Assembly (NCBI GenBank): GCA_041481445.1
Contig: JBGPBV010000038.1
Span: 1-47,464, forward strand
Length of the DNA: 47,464 bases
Source: AA29 sp041481445
Lineage (GTDB): Bacteria; Acidobacteriota; Vicinamibacteria; Fen-336
Reading direction: 5' to 3'
The position numbers were made by a program, and so were the translations under genes. Below, piece after piece: positions 8,873 to 15,760 of this stretch; the first letter of the stretch is position 1, and the number at the start of each line of letters is the position of its first letter. Under the pieces are notes generated by a model. That model saw only the letters and a program-made list of their open reading frames with translations, did not search any database and was not told the DNA's origin.

Positions 8873-9025
8873 GGGCGCGTCCGCCGCTCGCGTGACCGGC
8901 CAACCGAGTTGGGTCAGCGGCCGTTCCGTGCCCTGTCCCTCCGTGCCGCCCCTGGTCCCCGTACCCCCGGCGGTGGCGTCGCCGCGTCTTCCGGCGACAC
9001 TCCCCGCGTAGCCCCTCGGTGTGGC

Positions 9026-9802
9026 TCAGCGCGAATACCGCGCGGGAGGCACGGCGGTTCCGCCACTACCTCGTGGACCGGTGTCGATCGACTTGGTCGG
9101 CCCTCGCGACGCGCAATCCCCCGGCCGGCTCGCCTCCCGTTGCATGTTTGGATTCCCGTGATGTCCGAAGATCACCTCCGCCTCATATTGGTTGTGCCGC
9201 CGGCAGCGCAGCCGGATGTTTTCGATCGTGGCCGGACCCGCCTTCGCGTACGCCTGCACGTGGTGGAACTCCAGGAACTCCCGCTCGGTGCACCTCGGCC
9301 CGTCGGAAGGCACGAACGCGCACCGGCCGCCGTCGCGCTGCCAGACGGCACGCTTGACCGCCATCGGCACGTGGCGCGAGCGGACAACGGGCGTCCGTAT
9401 CTCTCCATCCGTCCCGGGACGGATAGACGTGCCTGACCGCGGTTTCATGGTCAGGCCCAGCTTCTTCTTTTCCACGCGCTCGAGCAGGAGCGTGAGGGCA
9501 CGGTCGAAGATTGCGGCGGGGTCTCCGGTGAGGATCACCGGGAAACGCTGGCAGGCTCGGGCGGCCTCGATGCGACTGCAAGCGGCGTCCTCGGAGAGCC
9601 GAAGGGCCTGGGTGCAATACGAGAAGAGGGACCCGTAGCCCTGCCCGGCGTAGACGGACGGGCGGGAGTCGAGCGCGGCCAGATGGGCCAGGAGCTCGAC
9701 GAGCGTCTCGCGTTCCTTGCCGGCGAGCGCGGCCAGGCGCGCGAGGAGATCGTCGTCCGAGAGGGCGGCGGCGGTGGCGAGCATGGTCGTGTTCACGTTC
9801 AT
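9026..9802 (-). CDS. HNH endonuclease domain protein with apparent central deletion
   Basis: A 258-residue protein. The N-terminal part (LATAAALSDDDLLARLAAL, YGSLFSYCTQALRLSEDAA) and the C-terminal HNH domain (RDGGRCAF, EFLEFHHVQAYA, ENIRLRCRRHNQYEAE) match a family I know from Acidobacteriota and related phyla, usually about 100 residues longer. Here FPVIL near residue 112 runs directly into TGDPAAIFDRALTLLLE, where relatives have a central region of roughly 100 residues. The reading frame is intact across the junction. The extra tail after FGHHGNPN also looks unlike the family. It may be a decaying copy or a shortened nuclease. The start at 9802 removes a 35-codon extension with no family resemblance. 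Confidence 0.75.
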   Translation of the reverse strand: MNVNTTMLATAAALSDDDLLARLAALAGKERETLVELLAHLAALDSRPSVYAGQGYGSLFSYCTQALRLSEDAACSRIEAARACQRFPVILTGDPAAIFDRALTLLLERVEKKKLGLTMKPRSGTSIRPGTDGEIRTPVVRSRHVPMAVKRAVWQRDGGRCAFVPSDGPRCTEREFLEFHHVQAYAKAGPATIENIRLRCRRHNQYEAEVIFGHHGNPNMQREASRPGDCASRGPTKSIDTGPRGSGGTAVPPARYSR

Positions 9803-9946
9803 GCCCTGGTGTATCACGGCGTTTTTCGCGCTCTTCTCGGGCCTCGGAGACGGCCCAGGGGCACCCATCGTCATTCCGATCAGGCGGAGAGGCGCCTTCC
9901 GCCGCACAGTTCCTGGAGAGAGACATAGGACGCGTTAGGGGCCGTC

Positions 9947-10048
9947 ATGGGCGAACTGGTCGAGCGCAGACGCTCCATGCCGGTGAAGAGTGAGGTCCGA
10001 GATCAGGGGCGTTGGAAAGAAGAGTTCCAGCGCATCGAGATCGCCTGA
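9947..10048 (+). CDS. Possible small ORF (33 aa)
   Basis: Within a 373-base gap (9803-10175) a short frame runs from ATG 9947 to TGA 10046-10048, with AGGGG about five bases upstream. The peptide is charged (GRWKEEFQRIEIA at its end) and I do not recognise it. It may be a real small protein, the tail of a lost gene, or chance. The rest of the gap shows nothing I can name. Confidence 0.2.
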   Translation: MGELVERRRSMPVKSEVRDQGRWKEEFQRIEIA

Positions 10049-10175
10049 CCGTCACCCACGCGAGGAAACATCAGCGCCTCGGCCCCGCGAATTGCCGGTC
10101 GAGCCAGAATTGACGATCATCCTGTCCGCTCGTCGCGCGGGGCAGGCCAGCCGCGGCCGGCTGAGGAGGTCTCAG

Positions 10176-12287
10176 ATGCGCATTCCCTCGATCGTTGCCT
10201 TCTGCCTCTTGACGGCCGCCACCCTCGCTCGTCCGGCGCGCGCCAACGACGCCGGCGCCTGGAGCCCCGACTTCGCGTTCAAGGTCAAGCGGGTGGGGAC
10301 GGTGCGGCCGTCGCCGGACGGCAAGCGCGTCGCCTTCGTCGTGGGGACGGCGGCCATGGACGGCGAGAAGAGCGAATGGGTCTCCCAGATCTGGGTGGCG
10401 GACGCGGACGGGTCCCACCCGCTGCAGCTCACGCGCGGGGAGAAATCCTCGACCGCCCCCACCTGGTCGCCGGACGGGCAATGGATCGCGTTCGTATCCT
10501 CCCGCAGCAACGCCAAGGACAGCGCCAAGGACAAGGACGACAAGGAGGCCAAGCCGAACCTCTGGCGCATCCGCGTGGACGGCGGGGAGGCGGAGCCCCT
10601 CACCGAGGAGAAGGGCGGCGTGGCCACGCCGCGCTACTCCCCGGACGGCAAGAGCCTCGCGTTCCTGGTCACCGACGCGCGCACGGACGACGAGGAGAAG
10701 GCCGACAAGGAGAAGCGGGACTGGCGCGTCGTGGGTGAGGCCAAGCGTATCCGGCTGGCCCTGATCCCGGCGGAGAAGGACGCCGCCGGCCAGCGCCCCG
10801 TCCGGCGTCTCAGCTCGGGCGACCCCAGCGTGGGCAACGTGGAGGGACCCGGCCACTTCGACTGGTCCCCCGACGGCAAGTGGATCGCGTTCGACCACCA
10901 GCCCAGCGCGCTCGTCGACGACTGGACCAGAGGCGACATCTCCGTGGTGGAGGTCGCATCGGCGACGGTGAGACCGCTGGCCGCGACGGGGGCGGCGGAG
11001 ACGAGCCCGTCCTTCTCGCCGGACGGCCGATGGATCGCCTACGAAGCGAGCGACGCCCCCGTCACCTGGGCCGGCGCCTCCCGCGTCTTCGTGGTCCCGA
11101 GCGGGGGCGGGACCCCGCGTCCGCTGGCCCTCACGTTCGACGAGCAGCCCGACCTCCTCGGCTGGACGGCCGAAGGCACGCGCGTCGTGGTGAGCGAGAC
11201 GCGGGGGACGGTCGTGCGCCTGGCCACGCTGCCCGTCGACGGCGGTCCCGGGACCGACATCACTCCGCCCGAGGGCACGGTCGACGGCGCCAGCCTCGGC
11301 GCGAGCCGGACCAAGATCGGATTCACGTCGCAGGCGCCCGATCGGGCTCCGGAAGCCTACGTGGCCGAGGTCCCGGGGGCGCCCGCCCCCGCGAAGGGCA
11401 AGGCACGCGCGAGCCAGGTGCCTCCGGTCTGGAGTCCGGTCCAGGTCAGCCATGTCCAGGACCTGCCCGCGATCAGCTTCGGACGCACGGAGGTGGTCAC
11501 CTGGACCGCGCCCGACGGCAAGCCCATCGAGGGCCTGCTGACCTACCCGGTCGGGTACGCCGCCGGCGCGCGCGTGCCGCTGGTGGTGATGGTGCACGGA
11601 GGGCCGACCGGCGTCTTCATTCGCTCCTACACCGGCGGGCCCACGCCGTACTCGGTGGCCGGGTTCGCCACGCGCGGGTTCGCCGTCCTGCGCGGCAACC
11701 TGCGGGGCAGCGGGGGCTACGGCCGCGCCTTCCGCTTCGCGAACTACAAGGACTGGGGCGGAGGTGACTACAAGGACATCCTCTCCGGCGTGGACGCGAT
11801 GGTCGCGAAGGGCGTGGCCGATCCCGACCGCCTCGGCATCATGGGCTGGAGCTACGGCGGGTACATGACGTCCTGGGTCGTCACCCAGACCCATCGCTTC
11901 AAGGCGGCCTCCGTGGGCGCCGGCGTGACCAACCTCATGTCGTTCACGGGGACGGCGGACATCCCGAGCTTCATCCCGGACTACTTCGGCGGGGAGTACT
12001 GGGACGCGTTCGACCTCTGGCGCACGCACTCCGCGATGTTCAACGTCAAGGGCGTCACCACCCCCACGCTCATCCAGCACGGGGAGGCCGACCGGCGCGT
12101 GCCCATCTCGCAGGGCTACGAGTTCTACAACGCGCTCAAGCGGCAGGGAGTGACGACGAAGATGGTGGTCTACCCGCGCCAGCCCCACGGGATCCAGGAA
12201 CCCAAGCTCATGCGCGACGCGATGACGCGCAACCTCGAATGGTTCGAGCAGTACGTGCTCGGACGCACGCCGACCGCCGCGAACTGA
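10176..12287 (+). CDS. Secreted S9 family prolyl oligopeptidase-type peptidase
   Basis: Serine peptidase of 703 residues, exported by a signal peptide ending around ARPARA (residue 23). The N-terminal half is a beta-propeller built of WD40-like/TolB-like blades with repeated SPDGK motifs (SPDGKRVAFV, SPDGQWIAF, SPDGKSLAF, SPDGKWIAF, SPDGRWIAY). The C-terminal alpha/beta hydrolase domain shows the nucleophile motif GWSYGGYM (Ser559), Asp639 in GEADRRV and His671 in RQPHGIQE. Likely releases dipeptides or acyl-amino acids from oligopeptides in the periplasm. A strong GAGGAGGT site five bases before ATG 10176 fixes the start. It is a single gene, convergent with 12318-13391. Confidence 0.93.
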   Translation: MRIPSIVAFCLLTAATLARPARANDAGAWSPDFAFKVKRVGTVRPSPDGKRVAFVVGTAAMDGEKSEWVSQIWVADADGSHPLQLTRGEKSSTAPTWSPDGQWIAFVSSRSNAKDSAKDKDDKEAKPNLWRIRVDGGEAEPLTEEKGGVATPRYSPDGKSLAFLVTDARTDDEEKADKEKRDWRVVGEAKRIRLALIPAEKDAAGQRPVRRLSSGDPSVGNVEGPGHFDWSPDGKWIAFDHQPSALVDDWTRGDISVVEVASATVRPLAATGAAETSPSFSPDGRWIAYEASDAPVTWAGASRVFVVPSGGGTPRPLALTFDEQPDLLGWTAEGTRVVVSETRGTVVRLATLPVDGGPGTDITPPEGTVDGASLGASRTKIGFTSQAPDRAPEAYVAEVPGAPAPAKGKARASQVPPVWSPVQVSHVQDLPAISFGRTEVVTWTAPDGKPIEGLLTYPVGYAAGARVPLVVMVHGGPTGVFIRSYTGGPTPYSVAGFATRGFAVLRGNLRGSGGYGRAFRFANYKDWGGGDYKDILSGVDAMVAKGVADPDRLGIMGWSYGGYMTSWVVTQTHRFKAASVGAGVTNLMSFTGTADIPSFIPDYFGGEYWDAFDLWRTHSAMFNVKGVTTPTLIQHGEADRRVPISQGYEFYNALKRQGVTTKMVVYPRQPHGIQEPKLMRDAMTRNLEWFEQYVLGRTPTAAN

Positions 12288-12289
12288 CC

Positions 12290-12305
12290 GGCCTCTTCCG
12301 AGGCC
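12290..12305. terminator. Hairpin between convergent genes
   Basis: GGCCTC-TTCC-GAGGCC, a 6-bp stem with a tetraloop two bases after the peptidase stop and 12 bases before the end of the opposing lipoprotein gene. It has no U-tract and would read the same in both directions. Confidence 0.35.
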
Positions 12306-12317
12306 GAGGTCCGCTCG

Positions 12318-13391
12318 TCACGGCGGGCACGGCGGGCGGTCCGCGACCTGGCGGACGCGGTCCTCGAAGACCTGCGCCCAGGCCTCGACGTCACGGTTCG
12401 CGGGCGGCCGCCCGAGGAGCTGCGGGAAGCGTGCCCCCGCGAAGAGGGCGACGATCTGGGCGTGCGAGAGCTGGCGGAGGCGGTCGCCGAGGAAACGGCG
12501 TCCGGCTTCTCCGATCCGAGCCTCCCCGAACGTCGCCCCCTGGTAGGGCAGGTCCTTCATGCTGACGCGGCAGGTCGCGGCGTCGGCCCAGATCGGCGCT
12601 CGCCTCCAGCCGTCGAGGTCCACCGAGCGCGGCCCGAAGGTCTGTCCGACGTCCTGCAGGTAGGCGAAGGGGCTCGCGCAGGCGTCCGTCGCCGCGCCCT
12701 CGTCGAGACAGACGAGGCGCTGGTTCGACGCCTTGTTGTCCCAGTGGCCCAGGAACACGCCGGCCAGCCGCAGGGCGTCGACCTCGGCCCGGCTCGCTCC
12801 CCCGGCCGCGGCGTCGATGCGGTCCGCCTCGAACCAGGCCCAGCCCTCGGTCGTGGCGCCCCGGATCGAGCGGCCCGGCATCTTGCGCTCGAGGACCGCG
12901 ACGTCGAACGTCACCTCGCGGCCCTCGTTGCGCTCCACGGCGTCGAGGAACGGGACCTTCGGATACGGATGCAGGGGACAGCCCTGGCACTTCACCGAGC
13001 GCACCACGTACATGCGGTCGGCCCCGAAGCCGAGGGCGGAGAGCAGGCGCGTGGCCGCGACCTCCGCGAAGACCTCGGCGTTGCCGTGCCCGTACTTGAC
13101 CTTCAGCTCCTCGCCGCTGGGCAGCGCGCACGTGAACTTCGGGCTCCAGCCCTCCGAGGGGTGCAGGTGGAAGGTGCACGAGACGTCCTCGTCGCGGCCG
13201 AACGTGTCCGGCCCTTCCGGGTTCGCGGCGAGGTCGGCGGAGGCGATGGGACGCGCGGGCTCGCGCCAGACGCGGGCGGCGCGCAGGGCACGCATCCGCG
13301 CCGCCTCGTTCCCCGGGGCCGGCCGCTCGGCCGCGACACAGGCCCCGAGGACGACGAGGGCGGCCAGGAGGCCGACCGCGGAGGCACGCAT
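12318..13391 (-). CDS. Predicted lipoprotein with protein-kinase-like motifs
   Basis: A 357-residue protein with a lipoprotein signal (lipobox LGAC, Cys18). I know no named family for it. Reading the conserved-looking blocks gives a kinase-like order: Lys97/Lys99 in GEELKVKYG, Glu110 in FAEVAATRLL, then GHWDNKASNQRL (216-226), which fits the HxDxKxxN catalytic-loop pattern, and QDVGQTFG with Asp247 in the place of the DFG motif. Several Cys pairs (KCQGCP at 134-139, others at 72, 88, 228, 238) suit an extracytoplasmic, disulfide-bonded protein. The start at 13391 is chosen for the signal peptide and an adjacent GGAGGAG. It lies 60 bases after an outer-membrane-like protein gene on the same strand. 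Kinase activity is inference from motifs only. Confidence 0.65.
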   Translation of the reverse strand: MRASAVGLLAALVVLGACVAAERPAPGNEAARMRALRAARVWREPARPIASADLAANPEGPDTFGRDEDVSCTFHLHPSEGWSPKFTCALPSGEELKVKYGHGNAEVFAEVAATRLLSALGFGADRMYVVRSVKCQGCPLHPYPKVPFLDAVERNEGREVTFDVAVLERKMPGRSIRGATTEGWAWFEADRIDAAAGGASRAEVDALRLAGVFLGHWDNKASNQRLVCLDEGAATDACASPFAYLQDVGQTFGPRSVDLDGWRRAPIWADAATCRVSMKDLPYQGATFGEARIGEAGRRFLGDRLRQLSHAQIVALFAGARFPQLLGRPPANRDVEAWAQVFEDRVRQVADRPPCPP

Positions 13392-13451
13392 CTCCTCCGA
13401 TTGTCGCGCGGCTGCCGGCCGGACGGGCGACGATGCCGCCGTCACTGAAGC

Positions 13452-14054
13452 TCAGGACCCGAAGGTCAGGATGCGCACGAGCCGCACCTCGGTGTCGTAG
13501 CCGAAGCGCACGGACAGCGCCCAGGACCCGTGGGCGTCCGTCCGTCGGACCATGGGCCCCGTGATGTGGCTCCAGCCCGTGTCCTGCCGGTAGATGCTGG
13601 ACGAGACCCCCGCGTCCCACCGCCCCGCGACCTTGCGCGTGAGGTCGACGCTGTCCACGAAGTCGTAGGTGCCGACCCCGCCCGAGATCCGCACGAACCG
13701 CCCCGCGAACGCGATCAGCTTCCAGGGGCCGGCGTCGCCGAGGACGTAGGCGCCGATCACGACGCCGCGCTCCTCCTCCTGGACGCCGGCCACGCCATAG
13801 GCGAGCGGGATCAAGGTGAGGCCGCGCGCGATTTTCCACGTGTAGCCGACGCCGGCGTAGAACTCGTCCTGGCCGGGCACTCCGACGTAGAGCGCATCCA
13901 GCATCACGCCGTTCTGGAACGTGTGGTTGACGTCGGCGAAGCGATAGCTCGCGGTCGAGCCGCGCACCTCGATCCCGGTCTGGGCCGAAGCGGGGGCGGG
14001 GAGGCCCGTGGCCAGGCCCGTGGCCAGCGCTCCCGCCGCGAGAAAGGACCTCAC
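13452..14054 (-). CDS. Putative exported outer-membrane beta-barrel-like protein
   Basis: 200 residues with a signal peptide ending near APASAQ (about residue 25). The mature part is built of alternating strands rich in Gly, Tyr and aromatic ends (FYAGVGYTWKIARGLTLIPL, GVVIGAYVLGDAGPWKLIAF, DAGVSSSIYRQDTGWSHI, WALSVRFGYDTEVRLVRI), as expected of a small outer-membrane barrel. I do not recognise the family. The start is GTG 14054, only 24 bases from the divergent decarboxylase gene at 14079. First gene of a likely two-gene unit with the kinase-like lipoprotein. Confidence 0.65.
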   Translation of the reverse strand: MRSFLAAGALATGLATGLPAPASAQTGIEVRGSTASYRFADVNHTFQNGVMLDALYVGVPGQDEFYAGVGYTWKIARGLTLIPLAYGVAGVQEEERGVVIGAYVLGDAGPWKLIAFAGRFVRISGGVGTYDFVDSVDLTRKVAGRWDAGVSSSIYRQDTGWSHITGPMVRRTDAHGSWALSVRFGYDTEVRLVRILTFGS

Positions 14055-14063
14055 GACCGCAAT

Positions 14064-14071
14064 GCTATACT
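14064..14071. promoter_or_regulatory. Overlapping divergent -10 elements
   Basis: The eight bases GCTATACT contain TATACT reading right (7 bases before GTG 14079) and TATAGC reading left (9 bases before GTG 14054). Two opposing genes therefore appear to share one promoter core, so only one polymerase could bind at a time. Confidence 0.4.
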
Positions 14072-14078
14072 CCGCGCC

Positions 14079-15323
14079 GTGGACGCGCCGTCCGACCGCC
14101 GCGCGGCCGACCTCGACCCCGAGGCGGGACCGGCATCGAGCTCTCCATGGTGGTTCGGCGCGCCCTACGGGTGCGGTTCCCAGGGACTCACGCTCGACGG
14201 CCACGCCCTGGCCGCGATCGCGCGCGCCCACGGCACTCCCCTCTACGTGTACAGCCGGGCGGCCGTCCGCGCCCAGGTCGCCCTCCTGCGGCGCGCGCTG
14301 GCCACGGTGGAGGCCGCGACCCGCGTGCACTACGCGCTCAAGGCCAACCGGTGCCCGGCCCTCCTCGAGGTCCTGCGCGCGGAGGGGGACCTCGGGATCG
14401 ACGCCTGCTCGCCGCGCGAGGTGGAGGCGGCGCGGTCGGCCGGGTTCGCGCCCGGCGAGATCTCCGTCACCTCGTGCATGCCGTCCAACCGTGACCTCGA
14501 GGCCTTCGCCGCCCACGGCGTCCACGTCAACCTCGACAGCCTGTCCGCCCTCCGCCGCTACGCGGCGCGCGTCCCCGGGGGCACCGCGGTCGGACTGCGC
14601 ATCGACTGCGGGATCGAGGTGGGGTACGCGAGCGACCCCAAGCTCGTCTACGGCAACGGCAAGTTCGGCCTGCCCCCCGAGTCGTTCGACGAGGGGGTGG
14701 CGGCCGCGCGCGGGGCCGGCCTCGTCGTGAGCACGCTGCACGTGCACTGCGGATGGGGACTGCGCATGGAGGACCGCCCGCAGATGGAGTGGATCTTCGC
14801 CCGCATGGCCGAGCTGGCGCGCCGCCTGCCCGAAGTGGAGGTCGTGAACGTCGGGGGCGGCCTGGGGGTACGCCGCCAGGCCGCCGACCGTCCCCTCTCC
14901 GTCGGAGCCTGGACCGAGCTCCTGCGCCGTCACCTCGCCCCCGCCGTGCGGACCATCGCCTGCGAGCCGGGCACCCTGCTCGTGGACCGCGCGGGGGTGC
15001 TCGTGGTCGAGGTCAACACGGTCGAGCGGCGCGCGGGCACGACCTGGATCGGGGTGGACGCCGGGCACAACGTCAACGTCTACATGGCCCACTACGGCAT
15101 CCCGATCGAGGTCGTGCACCTGGCCTGCCCTCTCGATCCCGTGGAGGCGTCGTACGCCGTGGCCGGCAACATCAACGAGTCCAACGACGTGTTCGCGCGG
15201 GCGGCGCTCCTCCCGCGCGTGAGCGAGGGGGACCTGCTCGCGCTCGTGCCCGCCGGCGCCTACGGGGCGAGCATGGCCAGCGACCATTGCCTGCGCGGCC
15301 TCGCGCCCGAGGTCGTGATCTGA
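14079..15323 (+). CDS. Diaminopimelate decarboxylase-like PLP enzyme, divergent active site
   Basis: 414-residue fold-type III PLP decarboxylase (alanine racemase-like barrel plus C-terminal beta domain). The PLP lysine is Lys88 in VHYALKANRCPALLE; EVVNVGGGLGV and ACEPGTLLVDRAGVLVVEV are conserved. Two motifs differ from ordinary LysA: the usual HIGS reads HCGWG, and the usual CESGD reads NESND, so the Cys that completes the active site across the dimer is Asn. The true substrate may therefore not be diaminopimelate. The start is GTG 14079, seven bases after TATACT with no ribosome site, so probably leaderless. It overlaps the SET gene by four bases (CTGA). Alternatives: a carboxynorspermidine- or ornithine-type decarboxylase relative. 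Confidence 0.8.
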   Translation: MDAPSDRRAADLDPEAGPASSSPWWFGAPYGCGSQGLTLDGHALAAIARAHGTPLYVYSRAAVRAQVALLRRALATVEAATRVHYALKANRCPALLEVLRAEGDLGIDACSPREVEAARSAGFAPGEISVTSCMPSNRDLEAFAAHGVHVNLDSLSALRRYAARVPGGTAVGLRIDCGIEVGYASDPKLVYGNGKFGLPPESFDEGVAAARGAGLVVSTLHVHCGWGLRMEDRPQMEWIFARMAELARRLPEVEVVNVGGGLGVRRQAADRPLSVGAWTELLRRHLAPAVRTIACEPGTLLVDRAGVLVVEVNTVERRAGTTWIGVDAGHNVNVYMAHYGIPIEVVHLACPLDPVEASYAVAGNINESNDVFARAALLPRVSEGDLLALVPAGAYGASMASDHCLRGLAPEVVI

Positions 15324-15760
15324 TCCCCGAGCCCGGCACCCCGGCGGCCGCCGTCTCCCGGAACGACTACGGCGTGTGCGTGGTGGCCGCCCGTCCCCTG
15401 GGGCGCGGCGAGACGGTCGAGCGCTTCGAGGGGCCGGTGGTGGCCTGGAGCGAGGTGCCGCCGGAGGAGGTCATCTACGTCATCTCGTTCGAGCCCTATC
15501 GCTGGCTGATCCCGCGCACGGCCGCCCGCTACCTCAACCATTCCTGCGATCCCAGCTGCGAGTTCCTGCCCACGCGCGACGTGGTCACGCGCCGCGCGGT
15601 GGCGGCGGGCGAGGAGCTGACGATCAGCTACGACTGGGCGGAGCGCGCCGATCACCACCGCCACCCCGACCACTACTTCTGGGACCCGCGCTGGACGTTC
15701 GCCTGCCGCTGCCGCTCGCCCCGATGCCTGGGCCTGATCGACCGCTATCGCCCGGTGTAG
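15320..15760 (+). CDS. SET domain protein lysine methyltransferase-like
   Basis: Small (about 146 aa) SET-domain protein, a fold that transfers methyl from S-adenosylmethionine to lysine side chains. Visible motifs: GVCVVAARPLGRGETV at the N-terminus, RYLNHSCDPSCEF (NHSC at 73-76), GEELTISYDW (97-106) and a post-SET CxCx4C cluster (Cys129, 131, 136) that normally binds zinc. There is no ATG in the right place. I chose CTG 15320, which overlaps the preceding stop as CTGA and has GAGGT seven bases upstream; an in-frame TTG at 15287 is the alternative. It sits between the decarboxylase and the carrier, overlapping both. The target protein is unknown. Confidence 0.8.
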   Translation: MIPEPGTPAAAVSRNDYGVCVVAARPLGRGETVERFEGPVVAWSEVPPEEVIYVISFEPYRWLIPRTAARYLNHSCDPSCEFLPTRDVVTRRAVAAGEELTISYDWAERADHHRHPDHYFWDPRWTFACRCRSPRCLGLIDRYRPV

